Source: JALHFZ01 sp964483085
Lineage (GTDB): Bacteria; Synergistota; Synergistia; Synergistales; Aminobacteriaceae
DNA length: 21,080 nucleotides
Assembly (NCBI GenBank): GCA_964483085.1
Contig: CAYZZX010000026.1
Coordinates: forward strand, 1 to 21,080
Direction: 5' to 3'
Of this stretch, positions 14,852 through 21,080 are shown in pieces. The stretch's first letter is position 1. Every line of letters begins with the position of its first letter. A model generated the notes under the pieces. That model made no database searches. It was not told the origin of the DNA and was given only the letters and a program-made list of their open reading frames with translations. The translations under genes and the position numbers were made by a program.

Positions 14852-14902
14852 GCGCCCTTCCCTCCGTTTCAGGGCGCACCCTGTCTCTTGACGGAAGGGG
14901 CG
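14852..14902 (+). other. Overlapping inverted repeats after the zincin gene
   Basis: GCGCCCT (14852-14858) is exactly complementary to AGGGCGC (14871-14877). Alternative pairings exist: CAGGG with CCCTG (14870-14883), and CGCCCTT with AAGGGGCG plus CCGT with ACGG (14853-14902). No T-tract follows, so this is at best a weak or factor-dependent terminator for the regulator-zincin transcript. The last pairing overlaps the -35 box of the mutA promoter. Confidence 0.35.
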
Positions 14903-14916
14903 TTGGAGTATAGCAT
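14888..14916 (+). promoter_or_regulatory. Putative promoter of mutA-mutB-meaB
   Basis: TTGACG (14888-14893) and TAGCAT (14911-14916) are 17 nt apart. The -35 is a five-of-six match and the -10 four-of-six. Transcription would start near 14923 and give a leader of about 130 nt before mutA, enough for RNA-based control. Confidence 0.45.
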
Positions 14917-14945
14917 TCATACAGTTGAGAATTCTGTCTGGAAGA

Positions 14946-14976
14946 CGGGAATTCCGCTGTGACAGCGGCGATCCCG
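14946..14976 (+). ncRNA. Structured leader hairpin upstream of mutA
   Basis: CGGGA (14946-14950) pairs with TCCCG (14972-14976). Inside, CCGCTG (14954-14959) pairs with CAGCGG (14963-14968) around a TGA loop, with a symmetric 3x3 internal loop. It lies in the predicted mutA leader and is not followed by T residues. The flanking GGGAA and CCCGCC resemble the core of cobalamin riboswitches, but no B12 box or GGTG loop is visible, so I do not call it one. Confidence 0.4.
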
Positions 14977-15053
14977 CCTGTATGTTTGTGTCCGGGTTTC
15001 GTGAGAATCACCAACAGCAGAATCAGAAGAAATTTATAAAAAGAGGAAGGGTG

Positions 15054-17216
15054 TTGACGTTGAAAACGGAAGATCAGGACCTCTCTCAATCCATTCCCGA
15101 AGTTTCCTTTGACGAGTTTCCATCTGTCACCTATGAGGAATGGCGAAAAGAAGCGGAGGTAACCCTTAAAGGTGCCGCCTTTGATAAGCGGCTGCGGACC
15201 AGAACCTATGAAGGGATAACCCTCGAACCCCTGTACATGGAGGAGAATACCGCAGATTTTCTCCAGAAAACGACTCTCCCGGGAGAGACCGATTTCCTTC
15301 GCGGAACGGACCCTCTGGGGTATATCGAAGAGTCATGGTCCATCGCTCAGGGCGTGGAAAAAACCCTGCCCGAGGAGGCGAACGCTGTCCTCAGGCAGGA
15401 GCTGAAAGACGGAACAACTGCAGTCAGCCTGGTTCTGGACAGCGGTACGCTCCGCTGCCGGGACGCTGAGTCTGACGGTGGGAGAGGGGTTTCTCTCTCT
15501 ACCCGAAAAGATATCAAAGCAGTCTTCGAGGGGATTGACCTGAGCGAAAGGGAGTTTCATATCTTCGCCGGTCCGTCCGCGGCCCCCCTGCTCGGCCTCC
15601 TTGCCGCGGGAATGGAGACAGAGGGAAAAAGCGCTTCCCTGGCCGGAGTGAAGGGGTGCATCGGCGCCGACCCTCTGGGCATGCTTGCCCGGGACGGCAG
15701 AATTCCCTGCGCTCTCGACGGGCTCTATGACGAAATGGCCCGGACGGCGAAGTGGGCGAAGGAGTCCGCGCCATCCCTCAAAACCGTCCTTGTGAGTGGA
15801 GACGTGTACCATGACGGAGGAGCGACCGCTGTTCAGGAGCTTGCCTGCGCCATGTCCACGGGAATCACCTATATTCGGGCCCTGCTGGAAAGAGGCCTGG
15901 ATATTGAATCAGCGGCGGCGCAGATGCGCTTCAGCTTTTCTCAGGGGCTCAACTTCTTCATGGAGATCGCGAAGCTGCGGGCCGCACGGATGGTGTGGTC
16001 TCAGATCATTGAGGCTTTCGGAGGAGATGAGGCGGCCCGGGAGATTGATATCTTCGCGAACACCTCCTCTTTCACTTCCACCGTCTATGACCCCTACGTC
16101 AATGTCCTTCGGGGGACGACGGAGGCCTTCTCCGCCGTCGTGGGAGGAATTAACGGAATGAACGTCCGCCCCTTCGACGAGGCGGTCGGACCCTCTCTCC
16201 CCTCTTCCCGGCGGATTGCCCGGAACATCCAGATTCTTCTGCAGGAAGAATTCAACCTTCTTCAGCCCGTCGACCCCGCCGGAGGATCGTGGTATATCGA
16301 AACCCTCACGAAACAGGTGGCGGAGAGTGCCTGGAAGATGCTGCAGCAGATCGACGGCGAAGGAGGAATGGCCAGCGCTCTGACCTCCGGCTTTGTACAG
16401 AAGGAGATCGCCGCCGTCCTCGCCTCCCGTTTTGCCAATCTCGACACCCGCTCCGACCGGGCGGTGGGCACGAATATGTACCCCAACACGACCGAACAGC
16501 CTCTTCCGAGGGAAGAATCAGATACGGCGGAAACAATAACAAAGAAGAGAGTCGCCGCCATAGAGGAGTACCGGAAAGGCACGGATAAAAAACACCGGGA
16601 AGAATGCCTCGCCAGAATATCCGCTCAGGGGAGCGGGCTGCCCGCGGACTTTATGAAGGCCCTGACGGACGCATTCAACGCCGGTGCAACCCTTTGTGAA
16701 GTTCGGGAAAGGCTGAACGGCTCCGAAAAGGGTCCGGAGACTGCGGCCATCGAGCCCCGCCGGTGGACGGAACAGTACGAGGCCTTGCGGAAGAGAACGG
16801 AAGAATTCGCCGCAAAGACCGGCAAGGGCATCCGTATCTTCCTCGCCAACATGGGGCCGCTTATCCAGCATAAACCCAGGGCCGATTTCAGCAGAGCCTT
16901 CATGGAGGTGGCTGGTTTCGAAGTGTTAAAGAACAGCGGATTTTCCACCGTGGAAGAGGCAGTCGCGGCGGCAGCTCAGTCCGGCGCCGATGCTGCGGTC
17001 ATCTGCTCCACCGACGATACCTATCCGGAGCTTGTTCCGCCCCTGGCCCGGGGAATAAAGGAATCCAGCCCCGGGATGATGGTTCTGCTTGCGGGGGCTC
17101 CTGCACCGGAATACAAAGAATCCTATGTCGATGCCGGCGTGGAGGAATTCATTCACGTCCGGGCCAACTGCCGCCAGATACTTGAAAATATTCAAAAAGC
17201 CAGGGGGATTGTATGA
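15054..17216 (+). CDS. mutA: Methylmalonyl-CoA mutase, small (beta) subunit
   Basis: About 720 aa. It carries the mutase TIM-barrel signatures of the small subunit: GTDPLGYIEESW, GDVYHDGGATAVQELACA, MRFSFSQGLNFFMEIAKLRA, and GINGMNVRPFDEAVG. In the C-terminal Rossmann domain the cobalamin-binding DxHxxG is absent (GPLIQHKPRADF stands there), as expected for the non-catalytic partner of MutB. It is longer than the ~640-aa Propionibacterium subunit. The start is uncertain: GAGGAAGG at 15043-15050 serves TTG at 15054 or TTG at 15060, while GTG at 15051 is too close. A longer frame from an ATG at 14925 translates a structured leader and is rejected. It overlaps mutB by 4 nt (ATGA). The dimer interconverts methylmalonyl-CoA and succinyl-CoA. 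Confidence 0.92.
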   Translation: MTLKTEDQDLSQSIPEVSFDEFPSVTYEEWRKEAEVTLKGAAFDKRLRTRTYEGITLEPLYMEENTADFLQKTTLPGETDFLRGTDPLGYIEESWSIAQGVEKTLPEEANAVLRQELKDGTTAVSLVLDSGTLRCRDAESDGGRGVSLSTRKDIKAVFEGIDLSEREFHIFAGPSAAPLLGLLAAGMETEGKSASLAGVKGCIGADPLGMLARDGRIPCALDGLYDEMARTAKWAKESAPSLKTVLVSGDVYHDGGATAVQELACAMSTGITYIRALLERGLDIESAAAQMRFSFSQGLNFFMEIAKLRAARMVWSQIIEAFGGDEAAREIDIFANTSSFTSTVYDPYVNVLRGTTEAFSAVVGGINGMNVRPFDEAVGPSLPSSRRIARNIQILLQEEFNLLQPVDPAGGSWYIETLTKQVAESAWKMLQQIDGEGGMASALTSGFVQKEIAAVLASRFANLDTRSDRAVGTNMYPNTTEQPLPREESDTAETITKKRVAAIEEYRKGTDKKHREECLARISAQGSGLPADFMKALTDAFNAGATLCEVRERLNGSEKGPETAAIEPRRWTEQYEALRKRTEEFAAKTGKGIRIFLANMGPLIQHKPRADFSRAFMEVAGFEVLKNSGFSTVEEAVAAAAQSGADAAVICSTDDTYPELVPPLARGIKESSPGMMVLLAGAPAPEYKESYVDAGVEEFIHVRANCRQILENIQKARGIV

Positions 17217-19405
17217 TGAGTTTGAATCCCGATTTTCGCAGCATTCCCTTCCGTAACAGCCTTCCGAAGGAAGAGCCTTCCTTTGAGGCCTGGAAGAAGC
17301 AGATTGAAGAAAAAACAGGAAAATCCTTCGAGTCCTTTTACGGTGAGACCATGGAGAAGATCGACCTCAGACCGGTCTATACCGCTCGTGACGCGGAAAG
17401 CCTGCCCCATGTACAATTCAGCGCCGGCATTCCTCCTTTCCTGCGCGGCCCCTATCCGACCATGTACGTCACCCGCCCCTGGACGGTCCGGCAGTATGCC
17501 GGGTTCTCCACGGCGGAGGAGAGCAACGCCTTTTACCGGCGCAACCTCGCCGCCGGTCAGAAGGGGCTCTCCATCGCCTTCGACCTCGCGACCCACAGAG
17601 GGTACGATTCCGATCACCCCAGAGTGGCGGGAGACGTAGGCAAGGCGGGAGTGGCCGTGGACTCCATCCTCGATATGGAGATCCTCTTCTCTCAGATTCC
17701 TCTGGGGCAGATGTCCGTCTCCATGACCATGAACGGAGCTGTTCTGCCGATCATGGCCTTTTACATCGTCGCGGCGGAGGAGCAGGGAGTGGACCGGGCC
17801 GATCTCATCGGAACGATCCAAAACGACATCCTGAAGGAGTTCATGGTCCGCAACACCTATATCTACCCTCCCGAGCCCTCCATGCGCATCATCGGGGACA
17901 TCTTCGCCTACACCTCTAAAAACATGCCCAAGTTCAACAGCATCAGCATCTCGGGGTATCACATCCAGGAGGCGGGAGGAACGGCGGACATCGAGATGGC
18001 ATACACTCTGGCGGACGGCCTTGAGTATATCCGTACCGGAATTCGATCCGGCCTTGACATCGACAATTTCGCCCCCCGACTCTCCTTCTTCTGGGGCATC
18101 GGAAAGAATTACTTCATGGAAGTGGCCAAAATGCGGGCTGCTCGGGTGCTCTGGGCGAAGATCGTCAAGCAGTTCAACCCTCAGAGGGCAAAGTCCATGG
18201 CCCTGCGGACCCACTGCCAGACCTCGGGGTGGAGCCTCACGGCTCAGGACCCCTTCAACAACATCGCCCGCACATGCGTAGAGGCCATGGCGGCCGTTCT
18301 CGGCCATACCCAGTCGCTCCACACGAACGCCCTCGACGAGGCCATCGCCCTTCCCACTGACTTCTCCGCCCGGATCGCCCGGAACACTCAGCTCTACCTT
18401 CAGGACGAAACGGGAATTCTCAAGGTGATCGACCCCTGGGGCGGCTCCTACTACGTGGAGGCCCTCACGGATGAGCTGATCCGCAAGTCCTGGGCACATA
18501 TTCAGGAAGTGGAAGGACTCGGAGGGATGTCCAAGGCCATAGAGACGGGCCTTCCCAAAATGCGTATTGAAGAGGCCGCGGCCCGCCGTCAGGCCCATAT
18601 CGATTCCGGTAAGGAAAAAATCCTGGGGGTGAACTACCTGAGAAAAGATGAAGAGGACCCCATCGATATCCTCGAGGTGGATAACTCCGCCGTCCGGACA
18701 GCCCAGATCGAGAGGCTCCGCAAGCTTCGGGAGATCCGGGATCCCCAGAAGGTGGAAGAATGCCTTCAGAAAATTACAAAATCCATGGAGACGGGGGAGG
18801 GGAACCTTCTCGACCTCGCCGTGGACGCCGCCCGCGCACGGGCCAGCCTCGGAGAGATCTCCGACGCCATCGAAAAGGTCGCCGGCCGCCACAAGGCCGT
18901 CATCCGTTCCATATCGGGCGTCTACAGCAGCGAGTTTGCCGACGAGGAGATCATGAAAGAAGTGCGGCAGATGACGGCGGACTTTGAAAAGAGAGAGGGA
19001 CGCCGCCCGAGGATCATGGTCGCTAAGATGGGCCAGGACGGCCATGACCGGGGAGCGAAGGTCGTGGCGACCGCCTATGCTGACATGGGCTTTGACGTGG
19101 ACATCGGCTCCCTCTTCCAGACACCGGAGGAGACAGCTCAGGATGCTGTGGACAACGACGTGCATATCGTAGGGATGAGTTCCCTCGCGGCAGGACACAA
19201 GACCCTTCTTCCCCAGCTGGTCGAAGAGCTAAAAAAACGCGGCCGGGAGGACATCATGGTCATCACCGGCGGGGTCATCCCTGCTCAGGACTATGAATAT
19301 CTGAGAGAACACGGCGCCGCCGCCATCTACGGACCGGGAACGGTCATCCCTGTAGCCGCGAAGGAGATGCTCGAAATTCTCAACGCGCGCCTCAGGGACG
19401 AGTGA
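17213..19405 (+). CDS. mutB: Methylmalonyl-CoA mutase, large (alpha) catalytic subunit
   Basis: A 730-aa protein, the usual size of MutB. The substrate-tunnel segment GPYPTMYVTRPWTVRQYAG lies near residues 82-100, and HCQTSGWSLTAQDPFNN in the barrel. The C-terminal adenosylcobalamin domain has DGHDRG at 609-614, with His611 the cobalt ligand, then the GxSSL-type motif (GMSSLAAGH) and ITGGVIP. All catalytic features appear intact. It uses coenzyme B12 for radical isomerisation between (R)-methylmalonyl-CoA and succinyl-CoA in the cytoplasm. The ATG at 17213 overlaps the mutA stop (ATGA); a second ATG follows directly. AGGGGG upstream supplies the ribosome site. The stop overlaps the GTG of the next gene. 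No epimerase or carboxylase gene lies in the window. Confidence 0.97.
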   Translation: MMSLNPDFRSIPFRNSLPKEEPSFEAWKKQIEEKTGKSFESFYGETMEKIDLRPVYTARDAESLPHVQFSAGIPPFLRGPYPTMYVTRPWTVRQYAGFSTAEESNAFYRRNLAAGQKGLSIAFDLATHRGYDSDHPRVAGDVGKAGVAVDSILDMEILFSQIPLGQMSVSMTMNGAVLPIMAFYIVAAEEQGVDRADLIGTIQNDILKEFMVRNTYIYPPEPSMRIIGDIFAYTSKNMPKFNSISISGYHIQEAGGTADIEMAYTLADGLEYIRTGIRSGLDIDNFAPRLSFFWGIGKNYFMEVAKMRAARVLWAKIVKQFNPQRAKSMALRTHCQTSGWSLTAQDPFNNIARTCVEAMAAVLGHTQSLHTNALDEAIALPTDFSARIARNTQLYLQDETGILKVIDPWGGSYYVEALTDELIRKSWAHIQEVEGLGGMSKAIETGLPKMRIEEAAARRQAHIDSGKEKILGVNYLRKDEEDPIDILEVDNSAVRTAQIERLRKLREIRDPQKVEECLQKITKSMETGEGNLLDLAVDAARARASLGEISDAIEKVAGRHKAVIRSISGVYSSEFADEEIMKEVRQMTADFEKREGRRPRIMVAKMGQDGHDRGAKVVATAYADMGFDVDIGSLFQTPEETAQDAVDNDVHIVGMSSLAAGHKTLLPQLVEELKKRGREDIMVITGGVIPAQDYEYLREHGAAAIYGPGTVIPVAAKEMLEILNARLRDE

Positions 19406-20571
19406 GCGCCCTGATGCCTGATGAAACGTATAAGCCGGAATGGACCCCTGAAAACGCCGGTTCCGAGTTCGCCGGCCGGGTCATGACGGGCGTCAAGGGT
19501 GCGACGGAAGGGGCAGGAACGCATAAACCGCGCCGCAGACCTGCCCGGAGCCGCAGGCTTACTCTCGACGACTACGAAAAGGGGGTGCTCGGCGGAGACC
19601 GGGTCATCCTTGCCCGGGCCATCACTCTGGTCGAGAGCAACAACCCCGGCCATTTCGACGATGCCCAGGAGCTGATCCAGCGGATTCTTCCCCATACCGG
19701 GCAGGCGATCAGGGTGGGAATCACGGGCATTCCGGGAGCGGGAAAGAGCACCTTCATCGAAGCTCTCGGATGCTACCTGACCGGGCAGGAGAAAAAAGTC
19801 GCTGTCCTTGCCGTAGACCCCAGCAGCACTATCTCGGGGGGCAGCATTCTCGGCGATAAAACACGGATGGAAAAGCTGGCCCGGGACCCCCGGGCCTTCA
19901 TCCGCCCCTCCCCCTCGGGAGGAACCCTCGGGGGAGTCACCCGGAAGAGCCGGGAGACCATGCTCCTCTGCGAGGCGGCGGGGTATGACGTTATTCTGGT
20001 GGAGACTGTGGGGGTCGGCCAGAGTGAAACCACCGTCCGGTCCATGGTGGACTTCTTCCTTCTTCTCGCCGTCACCGGAGCAGGAGATGAACTTCAGGGG
20101 ATCAAAAAGGGCGTCATCGAACTGTCGGATGCCATCCTCGTCAACAAAGCCGACGGAGACAATATAATGCGGGCCAGAACGACCAGAGCGGACTACAACC
20201 AGATCCTTCACTATCTCCGCCCCGCGTCGGAGGGGTGGACGCCGAAGGCGTATACCTGTTCGTCCCTTACGGGGGAGGGCATCGAGGAAATATGGGGCGT
20301 CATCTCCGATTTCAGAGAGCTGGTCACCGCATCCGGTCTCTTCGAGAGGCGACGGAACGGTCAGACTCTGGAATGGGTGGACTCCATGGCGGACGAATAC
20401 ATCCACAGTCGGATCACGCAAAACCCCGCCATCAAGGCCTGCAGAGAGTCGATCAGAAAACAGGTACTGCAAGGGGATCTGACAGCAACGCGGGCTGCAG
20501 AGGCGCTGATAGACGCTATCGAAAAAAACCTCTTTCCCCGGGGAGAAGAAAAACGTCCGGTGAAAGACTGA
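19402..20571 (+). CDS. meaB: Methylmalonyl-CoA mutase-associated GTPase MeaB (ArgK family)
   Basis: A 389-aa G3E-type GTPase. The P-loop GIPGAGKS is at 109-116, VLAVDPSSTISGGSILGDKTRM follows in two conserved blocks, the switch segment ETVGVGQSE is at 201-209, and the base-specifying NKAD is at 248-251. MeaB guards loading and repair of adenosylcobalamin in the mutase. The older annotation as an arginine/ornithine transport ATPase (ArgK) belongs to the same family. The first ~60 residues are a basic extension (HKPRRRPARSRRL) of no clear role. The GTG at 19402 overlaps the mutB stop (GTGA), with AGGGA five to six nucleotides upstream; an ATG at 19414 is the alternative. Operon position fixes the function. 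Confidence 0.95.
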   Translation: MSALMPDETYKPEWTPENAGSEFAGRVMTGVKGATEGAGTHKPRRRPARSRRLTLDDYEKGVLGGDRVILARAITLVESNNPGHFDDAQELIQRILPHTGQAIRVGITGIPGAGKSTFIEALGCYLTGQEKKVAVLAVDPSSTISGGSILGDKTRMEKLARDPRAFIRPSPSGGTLGGVTRKSRETMLLCEAAGYDVILVETVGVGQSETTVRSMVDFFLLLAVTGAGDELQGIKKGVIELSDAILVNKADGDNIMRARTTRADYNQILHYLRPASEGWTPKAYTCSSLTGEGIEEIWGVISDFRELVTASGLFERRRNGQTLEWVDSMADEYIHSRITQNPAIKACRESIRKQVLQGDLTATRAAEALIDAIEKNLFPRGEEKRPVKD

Positions 20572-20601
20572 TAGACCAGCTCCACGCTGCAGGTATTCGC
20601 T

Positions 20602-20654
20602 CTCAGGGGCTTGGTATCACAGGTGTATTGTATTTCAGATATCTTGCTCCTGAG
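20602..20654 (+). terminator. Long imperfect hairpin after meaB, possible terminator
   Basis: CTCAGGGGC (20602-20610) pairs with GCTCCTGAG (20646-20654) with one G-U pair. Then a TT/TT internal loop follows, and GGTATC (20613-20618) pairs with GATATC (20638-20643), leaving a 19-nt loop. It stands 30 nt after the meaB stop and directly before a new promoter. The following bases (TTCCTTG) are only weakly T-rich, so termination may be partial. Confidence 0.45.
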
Positions 20655-20658
20655 TTCC

Positions 20659-20686
20659 TTGACAATATTTCTCCGTAAGGCATAAT
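20659..20686 (+). promoter_or_regulatory. Sigma-70 promoter of the DctP-type gene
   Basis: TTGACA (20659-20664), a 16-nt spacer, and CATAAT (20681-20686). The start of transcription is expected near 20693, giving a leader of about 66 nt. The gene is thus likely a separate unit from mutAB-meaB. Confidence 0.75.
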
Positions 20687-20692
20687 AGGAAA

Positions 20693-20723
20693 GTAAGCAA
20701 TAACTTAGACTATTTTTGCTTAC
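20693..20723. promoter_or_regulatory. Inverted repeat at the transcription start of the DctP-type gene
   Basis: GTAAGCAA (20693-20700) and its exact complement TTGCTTAC (20716-20723) are separated by 15 AT-rich bases. The repeat begins at the predicted +1. It may be an operator for a dimeric repressor or a 5' mRNA hairpin; its AT-rich spacer and position favour an operator. It does not resemble the GGAA-N6-TTCC sites. Confidence 0.5.
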
Positions 20724-20758
20724 AGGAAGAGAACAAACAATCTGAAGGAGGTGCTTCA

Positions 20759-21080
20759 ATGAAACTGAGAAATCGTATGGGATTGTTCATCGTACTGGCA
20801 TTTGTCATTGGCGTTCTTGCAGTTGGATTCACGTCACCGGCTCTCGCTGCAGACAAGGTTTTTGAATGGAAGTTCCAGAGCCATCATACTCCGGGATCCC
20901 TCGCAGTAGAATCCGTCATTAAGCCTTTTATCGAAAGAGTGGAGAATATGTCCGGCGGCAGGCTGAAGATCAGTCTGCACTATGCGGGAGAGCTCGTCGA
21001 TTTTGCTGAAGTCGACAAGGCCCTCCAGGCAAACATGATCCAGATAGCCAATACGAGCTCCCTGTTCTTTAGAGGAGCCA
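20759..21080 (+). CDS. DctP-type TRAP transporter solute-binding protein (3' end outside window)
   Basis: The window holds the first 107 codons. A signal peptide is clear: MKLRNR, a hydrophobic core (about residues 8-22), and SPALA before the likely cut after residue 30. The mature protein starts ADKVFEWKFQSHHTPGS, then a helix FIERVENMSGGRLKISLHY and AGELV, which is the DctP-family pattern for periplasmic binding of carboxylates. AAGGAGGTG stands about six nucleotides before the ATG. The membrane subunits of this system should follow beyond the window. It is of a different class (DctP) from the TAXI protein at 4348-5367, so the region holds two unrelated TRAP uptake systems. Confidence 0.9.
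   Translation, partial: MKLRNRMGLFIVLAFVIGVLAVGFTSPALAADKVFEWKFQSHHTPGSLAVESVIKPFIERVENMSGGRLKISLHYAGELVDFAEVDKALQANMIQIANTSSLFFRGA

Noticed and set aside
14943..14958. A third NrpR-type operator before mutA (GGAA ... TTCC)
   Set aside because: The half-sites are separated by eight bases, not six, and the bases are part of the leader hairpin.
14940..15010. Canonical cobalamin riboswitch
   Set aside because: Only GGGAA and CCCGCC resemble the core; the GGTG loop, the ACTGT strand and a B12 box downstream are not seen. Kept as a finding, not as a call.
14925..15053. N-terminal extension of MutA from the ATG at 14925
   Set aside because: It starts at the predicted transcription start, translates a structured leader into a Cys/Arg/Gln-rich stretch unlike any mutase, and has no ribosome site, while a good site lies at 15043-15050.

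Overview
The window looks like the chromosome of an anaerobic, carboxylate- and amino-acid-fermenting bacterium with moderately high GC. The many TRAP/TAXI transport genes, the heterodimeric methylmalonyl-CoA mutase with a MeaB GTPase, the strong AGGAGG ribosome sites and the frequent GTG/TTG starts would fit Synergistota. Clostridia or a deltaproteobacterium are possible; the assignment is inference and no rRNA or marker gene is present. I see no tRNA, rRNA, CRISPR array or insertion sequence.

Layout. (1) 1-1443: an intrinsic terminator of a gene to the left, a SprA-type putative metalloprotease and an unrecognised 148-aa protein, both on the minus strand. (2) 1444-13182: ten tightly packed minus-strand genes, transcribed right to left: AtuA-like (DUF1446), MmgE/PrpD, DUF4387, MmgE/PrpD, MmgE/PrpD, aconitase-family large and small subunits, TAXI-type TRAP binding protein, fused TRAP permease, and an isocitrate-lyase/PEP-mutase-family lyase. 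A textbook sigma-70 promoter precedes the first gene and a perfect palindromic terminator follows the last. (3) 13183-13458: divergent control region with two GGAA-N6-TTCC palindromes. (4) 13459-14796: an NrpR-like regulator (winged helix plus DUF128/NRD domain) and a small zincin. (5) 14797-20571: mutA, mutB and meaB, overlapping each other and preceded by a structured leader. (6) 20572-21080: a new promoter and the start of a DctP-type TRAP binding protein, cut by the window end.

How the genes may work together (inference). The minus-strand operon looks like a catabolic unit for an imported branched di- or tricarboxylate: TAXI-TRAP uptake, hydration/dehydration or isomerisation by MmgE/PrpD and aconitase-family proteins, then retro-aldol cleavage by the lyase, probably giving pyruvate plus a second carboxylate such as propionate or succinate. 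Propionate would link the operon to the neighbouring MutAB/MeaB module (methylmalonyl-CoA to or from succinyl-CoA). The most striking point is control: the divergent regulator belongs to the NrpR family, known mainly as the archaeal nitrogen repressor, and the two palindromes match the methanococcal NrpR operator GGAA-N6-TTCC exactly, here on a carbon-catabolic operon.
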